Assembly: GCA_029990175.1 (NCBI GenBank)
Contig: JARKIP010000035.1
Location: forward strand, 21,751,501-21,815,500
Direction of reading: 5' to 3'
DNA from: Petunia secreta
Taxonomy: Eukaryota > Streptophyta > Magnoliopsida > Solanales > Solanaceae
Length of the DNA stretch: 64,000 bases
Position 1 is the stretch's first letter. Each line of letters begins with the position of its first letter. The position numbers were made by a program, and so were the translations under genes. Positions 11,172 through 20,757 of the stretch are shown here, in pieces. The notes below the pieces were generated by a model. The model was given only the letters and a program-made list of their open reading frames with translations, made no database searches and was not told where the DNA came from.

Positions 11172-12574
11172 TGATAACGTCAAAAACATATCTCTGAAGA
11201 GTAGTGATACAGTCGTATGCAATATAATTACCCAACTATGAGTCGGGGTCGAATCCACAGTGAACAATATGATGCGGTTTAGATAGTTGAGGAAGACTAA
11301 GCCAAATAGGAAAATAGCTAGAAAATTATGCTAACACAACGACTACACTAAGAAAGAATATAAACTGATCTATGGCGACACAAGTAATGATGCAAGGTTG
11401 TAGAGCTTAGGGAGTGTAATTGACCCATTGTTAACCAATCTCACGTAAAGAGCCTCAACCAATTAAGCTTAGGCACGCGCTGTGGACCTTGCTCGCATCT
11501 ACCCAACTCACCCCTCGAGTGAGAGTCGAGACTACCAACTCTTGTGCTCTCGGTGCTAAGAGTTGATGCATTAAGCTCTAGAAACTAGTCCCAAGTAAGG
11601 TATCTCCATCTCGGTGTTCAACCCGTTAACCCGTGGTAAATGGCTCGTACTTACCCCCGGCACCCCGTTAATCACTATCCCATTCCAAGAAGTACCCTCT
11701 TGGTGTAAGTCTAGTACTCGTACTCGTGGGGCTAGAAGTAGCATTTGCAACTACCAATTCATGAGAAATTAAGCAAGTAGTGATTAATAAGCCAAACACC
11801 CAAGTCAATAATGGTAAAAGAGTACTCAATAGCTCAAAACCACAGTGGTGTCAATACACAACCACTAGCTCTACTAAATTTATCAACTACACATGTTTTT
11901 AGTATCAAAATAACACCAACAAGTCAAGATAATGAAATAAAAAACAAGGTAATGAAGAAAAGGTAAAAGTATTTTACAAATTGAACTCCTAATCTTCAAA
12001 CCCTAGACTTGGTTGATGAACTCTTGCCCTAAAGCTTGAGAAATGAGCCAAAGATATGGAAAATATGTTAGAACTAACTATTTATAGTTCCTAAAATAAA
12101 TACAATATTTTCCCAAAATTGTCCCAAAGTTTTAAGGAAGAAAACTCTGCATTTTTTATGCGTAGCCATTATGGTATAGAATTTTGACCCGATAGCCGCT
12201 TTTTGTTGTTGACTGTGTACTGTGTAGCCAAAAGGGCGGGGCACCTTTTTTGAGAAAGGGCTAGGGCCCTTTGGACCGTCGTTTCAATGGGCTGGGGCCC
12301 TTTTTGGCCGCACTTTAACTTGACATGACTTTCACATAAAAGGAAAGGGCGGTCGCCCTTGTCATGGGCGGCCGTACATTCCTTGCTTCTATAGCTTCTT
12401 TGAAAATGTTCCTCTTTCCTTGGGTATTTTGGTCCTTATGTCTTCTCTCACTTCCATTTGGCTTAGAAACCTGAAACCAAGCAAAAACACATCATTTTTC
12501 CTATTGATTGGTCGCTTTTCGATTCAAAGACCAAAGTTTAAGCGAGAAATCATAAGTACAATGCTCACGCATCA
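11172..12574 (-). repeat. LTR-C of the Athila-like block (1403 bp)
   Basis: On the minus strand it begins TGATGCGTGAGC and ends ACGTTATCA. It is flanked upstream by a polypurine tract (12575-12590) and downstream by a primer site and gag. It therefore looks like a 3' LTR on one side and a 5' LTR on the other. A strong stem (CAACTCTT/AAGAGTTG at 11536-11543 and 11558-11565) is shared with LTR-B. A GC-rich patch of GGGC...GCCC inversions lies at about 12225-12380. By eye it is roughly three-quarters similar to LTR-B. Confidence 0.7.
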
Positions 12575-12590
12575 TTCCCCCAAACTTATG
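12575..12590 (-). other. Polypurine tract before LTR-C
   Basis: The minus strand reads ATAAGTTTGGGGGAA immediately before the LTR start. It is preceded by GAGGACAAGGAAAGAC, wording common at the 3' internal end of such elements. Confidence 0.65.
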
Positions 12591-14470
12591 TCTTTCCTTG
12601 TCCTCAAGCAAACCAATCTCTACCCAAGAGTAGTGAAACACCTTTAGGACTAGCATACAATGAAGCCAAGTTCTATTTTCGACTTTTAAAAGATTTTGAC
12701 CTTATTTGGCACCAACATGCATTCACACTCATGAATACTAAATAAGTCACTTAATGAACCACTTCACAAGTTTTAAAATAGTCTAGGGATGATATAGAGC
12801 CTCAAACATTGATTTGGTTCATCAACCAACCTCACTTGGTTGTAAACCTCATCTCAAGCCAAGCTCTCATCTCTCAACTCCCTACTTGCAATCCTCACCA
12901 CAAATGAATAGTCATTCTTTAATGATTAAATTTAGACTATGGACTTTTAGACAATGAAGAACTCACTTTTCCTAAGAATATTCACGAGTTGAGTCAAAGT
13001 ACCATAGGCTTGCTCATATTGTTACTCTCCACTAATTGAGAAGAACCAAGTATTGGATCAACTAGGACTTGATTATGATTGTAAATAAGGTTTAGGGCTA
13101 GGTGTCATAATTTGGGAACATTGTAACTTCCAACCATCTTGCCAAAATATACAAATTTCATTCCATCCCTCTTTCACCTCCTTACACCCTTGAACTTCAA
13201 TCACCTTTTTTTTATTCTTCTACTTGTTTTTTATGTTTTTCTATTTTTAGAAAGCCTAATACTTTTTATTCACCTGGTCTACTCTTTATATCTACAAAGA
13301 CAAAGTAGACTAGTTCTTTTCATTTTGTTTCTCTTTTTGGATTTTTTTATTAGCTAGATACTAGGCTTCCTACCACATGACATATCCAATAGTCTTCCCC
13401 AAACTTAGGCATTTCACCTTAATGTAGACACTTCATTCAAATTCAACTTCAAACTTTTCACCACTAATGGATTACTCATATACCAGGTTGCCAAATGAAA
13501 AGGCTAATAGGCTCAAACAGGGACAACTAGTGATAATTTTAAAGTGAGGGTATATGAAGAGGCTCAAAAAGGGTTCCAAAGAAAGCTTAAGATCATTTCC
13601 AAGTTCGGCTCAACTCATATTTCGCCTTGAGCACAAGCCGAGCAAGTTCTAGACTATAACTTAACACGTGAATCTACTAACTAAACCTCACATACATAAG
13701 CAATTGGATCAATCAAGATAAAAACTCAACTCTCAACAAGGCTCACACACTTGTAAAGTCTAAATGGTCCACTAGGAACCATGTCAATGACTCCAAAGCA
13801 ATACATGAGCCTAAAGTCATCAACCAAGACTAAATACTCACAAAGTGGACACTCCATGACTTGTCTCATACCATAAGATGCAAATGACATGTTGGTACTT
13901 AATGAGATATTAAAACCACAACCAAGAGTCATTTTCAAACTAAAACTAACATATACGCTACTTGGTTCAAGAAACCACTTCCGGAAACAACCAAGCAAAG
14001 AAAATCAAAAGATTTTTTCAAAAATAAAAATTGGAACTTAACTAATACACTGTGCTAGTATGAAAGTAGACATGCACTATATATATTAAAAAATGGTTCA
14101 AATTCATACATGATGTCAAGTTTTAAGGCCATAGTCATCACACAAAAGAAATCACATTAATTTGAACCCCTTTCCCAACTTAAAACTTTAGCATCGTCCT
14201 CGAATGCTAAGTAAACAACATGTAAAGCACATAGGGGGTAAGAAAGGGGCTACCTGATCATCCTTCCTCAATAAATTTATGCCTCTTTGGATTAGGTTTA
14301 TTTACACCCTTAGCTCGAGAGGGTGGGGATTTGCTTGGGTTGCCTTGACCTCTTCTAGGAGAGTTTGTTTTTAAACCTCTTTTTTGAACCATTCTAACCT
14401 GTAAAACGACTCAAAACAATTTGAAGAGGTTTCCCAAAGTGATGGACAATTGTTAGAAGTTAACGAGAAA
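12591..14470 (-). other. Non-coding 3' internal region of Athila-like block
   Basis: I find no coding domain on either strand. On the minus strand near 14220-14185 a phrase GAGGACGATGCTAAAG followed by a purine run resembles the sequence before LTR-C, as if it were a second, diverged 3' end signal. A T-rich stretch lies at 13200-13360. The short frames at 13139-13357 (plus) and 13726-13998 (minus) carry no family motif. Confidence 0.45.
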
Positions 14471-14479
14471 AACATGTTA

Positions 14480-14770
14480 GAAGAGGTTGTGCAAAAGGGT
14501 TGGGCCCTTTTGAAGGGCGGCGGCTCTTCTTGAAAGGGGCTGGGGCCCTTTGGAAAAGGGCGAGGGCCCTTTTAGAAAGGGCTATCGCGGAATCAGGAGC
14601 ACGAAATTGGGCGGCCAACACTGCAAGGGCGGCCAAAGTCCAGTGAGATCCCATTTTCACACTTAGAAATTTTTTTTGCTCATTTCAAAAAGGGTGGTTG
14701 GCCAATAATTGGGTTGTCAAAAGGGCTGCCGCCCTTTGAAAAGGCTGGGGCCCTTTATAATTTTTCAGCA
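14480..14770. repeat. Cluster of GC-rich GGGC...GCCC inversions
   Basis: At least five short imperfect palindromes of the form AAAGGGCTGGGGCCCTTT occur here, with related GGGCGGCC words, in otherwise AT-rich sequence. The same word family recurs in LTR-C (about 12225-12380) and LTR-B (about 25815-26240). Confidence 0.6.
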
Positions 14771-14915
14771 TTTCTTCCCATTTTATTCCACACTTCACCC
14801 AACTCCTATGTACCACTACACACTTTTCTCTCCAGTTGGTGAATGCGAATTTCCTCCCCAACATGGCATCAAGTTCCCTGTTTTACAAATATCTAAGCTT
14901 GTAAAGCCGGATTCG

Positions 14916-15371
14916 TCATTTTGAACTTTTTCGCCTTAAGTGAGGGTTGTCATTTTGTCTCCTTGGCATGCGAAATTCTACAATGTAATCATTTTGATTA
15001 TCATTGCCAAAGTCATCCAAAGGTGCTTTTTCTTCCATTTCCATTTCCTAAACAACACAAGAGTTGAGAAGTGACATGAATAAGGTCTTAACTCTTTTAA
15101 ACACCAATTGGGCACCAAGTATGACATGCATCTCCTCAAATGTGCTAGACTCTTCATCACAAGAGTTCTTCATTTCCGCACTAGACTCCAATACAACTTC
15201 CTTGCTTATGGAATCTATACCAAGTAGCTCGAATATGTGATCACTATCATAAAATTGACTTGTGCTCTCTTCTACAAAATTGCCTATTTCTAGCATATCA
15301 TTCACGATTTCTTCATTTTGAGCCTCGAAAGCTTCAACCATTTCATGCACTAGAATTCTCAAGATAGGAGC
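14916..15371 (-). pseudogene. 3' part of zinc-knuckle/coiled-coil ORF split by the Sirevirus
   Basis: This is the downstream piece of a minus-strand frame whose upstream piece is at 23969-24780. When the Sirevirus and one copy of the GGAGC duplication are ignored, the two pieces are in the same phase. This part is acidic and helix-prone (HEMVEAFEAQNEEIVNDMLE ... FVEESTSQFYDSDHIFELLG). It has one in-frame TAG at 15048 and ends at TGA 14916-14918 after a basic tail (LRRKSSK). I do not recognise a named family. Confidence 0.5.
15367..15371. repeat. Left target-site duplication of the Sirevirus (GGAGC)
   Basis: GGAGC directly precedes the 5' LTR and reappears directly after the 3' LTR at 23969-23973. 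This proves a clean 5-bp-staggered insertion. Confidence 0.9.
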
Positions 15372-16181
15372 TGTTAGCTTGGATAAGCTTGGAGTTTTGA
15401 CTGATGATTGAGGAATGGATTCAAAGGACCTGTACCTCTGAATCACTGCAGCTAAACAGATAATTCATGCAAAAACGTTTAAGCTGAGATATTGTTAATT
15501 ATCCTTAGACTAATATTTATCTTGATAATTATGCAGGTCTAAACGTGATATGAAAAGATTGCATAAATAAAGGATAAAGGATAAACGATCCGGATTCTAA
15601 AGAGAAGAATCCAATTAGGACTCAAACTCATGGGAGCTTTGGAGTTCTAATTGCTCAAGATTTCTTGGCTGCTAAAGCTATAAAACGTGGAGCATATCAG
15701 CCATTGAAGTGTGCACAAATACCGAAAGAATCGAGCAAAGCTTAATAGAGTCATTGTCTTATTTGTGTAATCAGTTAGCTACAGTAGAACTAAGTTAGAA
15801 CCTGTTCCTTAAATTGAGTCTTGTAAAAGTTCAGTCTTAGTTCAACTGTAGTAAGCATAATCGAGTTGTATCTTTCTGGTTCAAGTCGTGTACTTGACAC
15901 AGCTTCACTGATCGTGAAAAAGGTCACTAAAGGATTTGAGTTAGTCCTAGGTTAGTAAGAAGGTAGTCTTGTAACCAAATGAGTCTTTTTACATAGTGAA
16001 GTTGAAATCCTACTTGAAAAGTAGGTCGTGGTTTTTTGATCCCGAGTTTAAGGGGTTTTTCCACGCTAATATTTGGTGTTCATTTACTTACAGTTTGAAT
16101 TCCGCACATAACATAGTAAAGGGACACATCTTAGGGAACTGGTCCTCAAAACAGTAAAGTGGTGTATATTGGGAAATATCA
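15372..16181 (+). repeat. 5' LTR of the Sirevirus
   Basis: It runs from TGTTAGCTTGG to GGGAAATATCA and matches 23160-23968 along its whole length. It contains a TATA box at 15679 and GGAMCWGKTCC-type palindromes at 15426 (one mismatch), 15798 (one mismatch) and 16135 (exact). Confidence 0.92.
15679..15685 (+). promoter_or_regulatory. TATA box in Sirevirus 5' LTR
   Basis: TATAAAA lies about 308 bp into the LTR and is conserved at 23467-23473 in the 3' LTR. It is the probable U3 promoter core. Confidence 0.6.
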
Positions 16182-16182
16182 A

Positions 16183-16195
16183 TTGGTATCAGAGC
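16183..16195 (+). other. Primer binding site (initiator Met tRNA)
   Basis: TTGGTATCAGAGC follows the 5' LTR by one base. It is the usual plant copia primer site complementary to initiator tRNA-Met. Confidence 0.85.
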
Positions 16196-16230
16196 GGGTT
16201 ATCCTTGAAAAGGCTAACACCTAGGATTAG

Positions 16231-17250
16231 ATGAGTACATCACGAGAGAACAGTAAGGGTGAATCAATGGTTAGAGCTCCTTTGTTCAATGAAAAATACT
16301 ATTCATGGTGGAAGGAAAGGATGCGTGATCATATTCAAGCTGAGGATAATGAATTATGAGACATAGTGACTGAATGTCCCATGATCCCAATGAAGAAGGA
16401 TGCTGAGGGAAATGATGTTCCCAAAACCAGGAAAGAATGCAATGCTGAAGAAATAAGGCAATGGGAAAAGAATGCAAAAGCTAGGAAGTGGTTTGTTGGT
16501 GGACTCAGTCCTGACGAGTGCACTAGGATCATAGGGTATACTACTGCAAAGGAGATTTGAAATGCTCTACAAGTTGCACATGAAGGAACAAGTCAGGTAA
16601 AAAGGTCTAGAGGTACACTTCTTTTTGCTGAATATGAAAGTTTTAAAATGAAAGAAGAAGAGTCAATCTCTGAAATGTATACTAGATTTAATGCCATTGC
16701 TTCTGAACTTATTTCTTTGGGAAGGGTTTTAACTGTGGAAGATAGAGTAGAAAAGATCCTAACTAGGGTTCTTCTAGATTCCTGGGAGATCAAAGCTTGT
16801 GCTATCATAGAAAGCAAGAAAATAACCACTTTATCCTTAGATGAGCTTATAGGTAATTTAAAGACTTATGAACTCAGGAAAAAGGTTAAAAACATAGGAG
16901 TACCAGTTAAAACTGAACCTAATCTAGCCTTGACTGCTGCTGATAAGATTATTGACGATAAGGAGCTGGTCTTGATCGCTAAAAGTGTTTAGAAATATTT
17001 GATTAAGAAAAAGGGGATTATTGGACATGGTAGGTCTTCTAACATGAAATAAGCTGGAGAATGCCACAAATATGGAAGCACGGAGCACTACATCATCAAA
17101 TGTCCAATCATGGAAGGAGAATGGAGGAAGAGATTTATTGAGTAAAGGAAAAAGGCTAGGGAACAGGTCCGTAAGAAAAGTGGAAATCCCAAAGCAATGG
17201 TTGCAGAATGGCAAGACAGTGAAGATGAAGTAACTGATGATGATCTGGAT
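16231..17250 (+). pseudogene. Sirevirus gag, broken
   Basis: ATG at 16231 begins MSTSRENSKGESMVRAPLFN, followed by YYSWWKERMRDHIQ, the typical start of copia gag (UBN2/DUF4219 type). The core continues through RKWFVGGLSPDECTRIIGY, then ISEMYTRFNAIASELISLG. In-frame stops lie at 16357 and 16558 (each where Trp is expected, TGG to TGA), 16990 and further on. The nucleocapsid knuckle near 17060 reads CHKYGSTEHYIIKC, so the second Cys of CX2CX4HX4C has become Tyr. Downstream is an acidic segment (DSEDEVTDDDLDEDLALMA) leading into protease. The protein would form the particle shell in the cytoplasm; this copy cannot. Confidence 0.8.
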
Positions 17251-18516
17251 GAGGATCTTGCTCTAATGGCTCTTGATGACTCAGAAAATGAAGAAGACGT
17301 TGAGGCTAGAGTGAAGGAGAGGAACCACAAAAGGTACATGGACAGTGGTTGCTCAAGGCACATGACAAGACATAAGGAACTGTTCCTTTCACTCTCAGCC
17401 TTTCAAAGAGGAAGTGTTTCCTTCGGTAATGGTAAGAAAGGGGAAATCATTGGCATTGTAAAGGTAGGTAGGTCTGATTCACATAGTATAGACAATGTGT
17501 TTCTAGTAGATGGGCTGAAGCATTGCTTATTGAGTACATCTTAATTGTGTGACAAAGGTAATAATGTTAATTTCTCATCTACTGGATGCACTGTGACTAA
17601 CCGAACTTCTGGAGAGATTATTTTGTAGGGAAATAGGCATGGAAACATCTATAAGGTAGACTTGCTTACACTATCTGATGGAAGCTTGAGTTGCTTAAGT
17701 GTGGCGCAAAATGATCCCCTCGTATGGCATAAAAGACTAGGACATGCTAGTCTTTCACAATTGAACAAACTTGTGTCCAAGGATTTGGTGATAGGTCTTC
17801 CTAACATCAAGTTTAAGGATGAAAAAGTATGTGAAGCATGTGCCAGGGGGAAGCAAGTAAAATCCTCCTTTAAACCAAAGAAACTGGTAAGTACCACTAA
17901 ATCTTTGGAACTGGTCCATATGGATTTATGTGGACCAATGAGAACAATGAGTCGTGGAGGTAAGAAGTTTGTTATGGTATTTGTGGATGATTACTTCAGA
18001 TTTACATGGACTATATTTCTTGCATCTAAAGACGAAGCATTTAGTGCATTTTCAATTTTTGCTAAGAAAGCTCAAATAACTCTAGATAGTCATATTGTTG
18101 CCATTGGGTCAGTTCATGGAACTGAATTTGAAAATCATATATTTTTCAATTTTTGTAATGAAAATGGCATTAATCACAATTTTTCTTTACCTAGAACTCC
18201 ACAACAAAATAGTGTAGTGGAAAGGAAAAATATGACTCTAGAGGAAATGGCAAGGACTATGCTAATATCTGGAAATCTTCCACAAAACTTTTGGGCTGAG
18301 GCTATTAATACTGCATGCTACATAATAAATAGATGTATGACAAGGCCATTAACAGAAAAGACTCCATATGAGCTGCTTAAGGGAAGAACTGAGAAGAATG
18401 GCACAGAAACGGGGGGAACAATTGTTGGTTCCACCTCACATATTGGAAGTGCTACTCCTTTAGGAACTGTTCCTGAGCAAGGGACTTCTGACATTGGATT
18501 AACACTCAAGCCTTAA
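17251..18516 (+). pseudogene. Sirevirus protease and integrase, broken and internally deleted
   Basis: The protease active site DSG is at 17341 (YMDSGCSRHMT). The integrase zinc-binding region (WHKRLGHASLSQL ... CEACARGKQ) starts near 17727. The first catalytic Asp is present (VHMDLCGPM). The second is lost: the usual SDHGTEF motif reads SVHGTEF, with GTT at 18112 where GAT is expected. The Glu is present (VVERKN, GAA at 18220). After PYELLKGR near 18390 the conserved C-terminal part of integrase is missing; the frame jumps to a Gly/Thr-rich linker ending at 18516. Stops also occur near 17543 and 17626. The protein would cut the polyprotein and insert the cDNA; catalysis is destroyed here. 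Confidence 0.8.
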
Positions 18517-18537
18517 AAGTATCAAGGGTCACATCTT

Positions 18538-20148
18538 GTGGATCAAATAATCTCAGATAAAGCTGCTGGGATACATACTAGATCAGCAGTCAAGAATCAT
18601 AATCTGTGTGCCTTTAGTGCTTTCCTATCTCTTGTTGAACCCAAAAATGTGAAAGAAGCACTGAAGGATGCAGATTGGATTAATGCTATGCAGGAGGAAT
18701 TAAATCAATTCCACATAAGTCAAGTTTGGCATCTGGAACCCAAGCCAAGGAACAGGTCCATAATAGGAACAAAATGGGTTTTCAGAAACAAACTCGATGA
18801 GAATGGTATGGTAACAAGAAATAAGGCCAGGTTAGTTGTTCAGGGATATAGTCAAGAGGAGGGCATCGACTATGATGAGACTTTTGCTCCAGTTGCAAGA
18901 TTGGAAGCAATAAGACTTCTCATAGCCTTTGCTACATACATGGAATTAACTCTACATCAAATGGATGTGAAGAATGCATTTCTAAATGGTTACCTGAAAG
19001 AAGAAGTGTATGTTAAGCAACCTCCAGGCTTTGAAAGTGAACAGTTCCCTGAACATGTGTACAAGTTGGACAAGGCCTTGTATGGACTCAAGCAGGCACC
19101 AAGAGCATGGTATGAAAGGCTATCAAAATTTCTACTCCAGCATGGATACAAGAGAGGTAAAATTGATAGCACATTATTTTTGAAAGAAAAAGGTAAGCAC
19201 CTTTTAATTTCTCAAATTTATGTAGATGATATAATCTTTGGTGCTACTTGTGAAAATTTAAGTAAGGAATTTGCAAACTTGATGGGGAGTGAGTTTGAGA
19301 TGAGCATGAGGGGTGAACTCAATTTCTTTTTGGGTTTACAAATTAAGCAAATGTCAAATGGAACTATGATCCATCAACAAAAGTATGTTAAGGAATTACT
19401 TAAAATATTTGATATGGATAATGCTAAGGAAATTGACACACCTATTGCCACTGCCACAAAACTGGATCTTGATGAACATGGAATATCAGTTGATCAAAAA
19501 TTGTATAGAGGTATGATTGGTTCTCTACTTTATCTAACTGCTAGTAGACCTGATATTGTGTTCAGTGTTAGTTTGTGTGCTAGGTTTCAATCAGATCCTA
19601 AGGAATCTCATTTGAAAGCTGTTAAGAGAATATTGAGGTATCTGAAGGGAACAGGTCCCTTAGGACTTTGGTATCCAAAAGGTGGTAGTTTTAATCTTGT
19701 TTGATATACTGATGCTGACTATGCAGGTTTCCTTGTTGATAGAAAAAGTACCTCAGGTATGGCACATTTTCTTGGTGAGTGTTTGGTTTCTTAGGGAACC
19801 AAGAAACAAAATTCAGTGGCACTTTCCACTACTGAGGCTGAATATGTGGCAGCATCTTCATGTTGTTAACAGTTGTTATGGATCAAACAACAATTACAAG
19901 ATTTTGGTGTTGATGTAGGAACTGTTCCGATCTTTTGTGACAACACTAGTGCTATTAACATGACAAAAAATCTAGTGCATCACAAAAGAACTAAACACAT
20001 TGATATAAGACATCATTTCCTGAGAGATAATTATGAAAAAGATTTGATCAACGTACCATTTTGTCCTACTAAAAAGCAAATTGCTGACATCTTTACAAAA
20101 GCTCTAGGTAGAGATGATTTTGAAAGAAATAGGTTAGAATTAGATTAA
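18538..20148 (+). pseudogene. Sirevirus reverse transcriptase and RNase H, broken
   Basis: The copia RT runs from WINAMQEELNQF near 18676 through GTKWVFRNKLDENG, KARLVVQGYSQEEGIDYDETFAPVA, MDVKNAFLNG, LYGLKQAPRAWYERL and the catalytic YVDD at 19219-19230. It is open from 18538 to a TGA at 19702, just before the first RNase H Asp (YTDADYAG). RNase H continues with RKSTSG, then a TAG where Trp is expected, ALSTTEAEYVA, a TAA, and the closing DNTSAIN ... KHIDIRHHFLRD ... DIFTKAL, ending at 20148. RT is thus the best-preserved enzyme, with both active-site Asp residues, but the linked RNase H is split by stops. Confidence 0.85.
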
Positions 20149-20757
20149 ATTCACATAAAATCATCAATGCTTTACTTCATAATTGGCTAGAAAATTTCAC
20201 CTAAAATGAATTTTATTCAAGTCAATATGAATGATTCAGTCTAGCTTAATACTTAAGTTTATACTCTTATGCCATAATTCTTGTTTAGAGTTGCTAACAT
20301 ATAATGATGTTACCCTTATGCTCTTATAATTTCAGATTGATCAAAAGTGTTGCAAATTGGAAGGACACTGATTTTTCGTGTTAAAATCAGGTATGTACTC
20401 CTTATTATTCAGTTTTCTTAGAAGTGTAATGGCTATAGGTAACTTGCAATTACGATAAATCCCACTGTATCCTAACCATATCCAAACTACATAAGAGTCC
20501 CATCGGAGGAAAGGTTCCCATTCTGAAAAGGTGACTTAACAGTCCAACAGCTCTATTTCTCCGGAAGACTCCCAAGAGTCCATAACGACTGCATGTCTTG
20601 CTGAAGTAATAGTGATCGTTTCACACCCTATCTCCACTACCTAATTCACTCTATAAATATATTCATTCTTCCTCATTATTCTTTCACTTTGTTTATCAAT
20701 TGAATTCTCACAATTTCAGAAAGAAAAATCACATATCTCTTAAGTCGAATTGCAAGA
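20149..20757 (+). promoter_or_regulatory. Promoter-like leader of the Sirevirus accessory ORF
   Basis: About 600 bp separate RNase H from the accessory ORF. A TATAAATA box at 20652-20659 lies about 100 bp before the ATG at 20758. Between them the sequence is C/T-rich, like a plant 5' untranslated leader, and has no upstream ATG that I can see. Either an internal promoter or a splice-acceptor leader would fit; neither is proven. Confidence 0.4.

Noticed and set aside
14460..14660. 66-codon minus-strand Ala/Pro/Arg-rich frame
   Set aside because: It is produced by the GC-rich palindromes; no start context or homology is visible.
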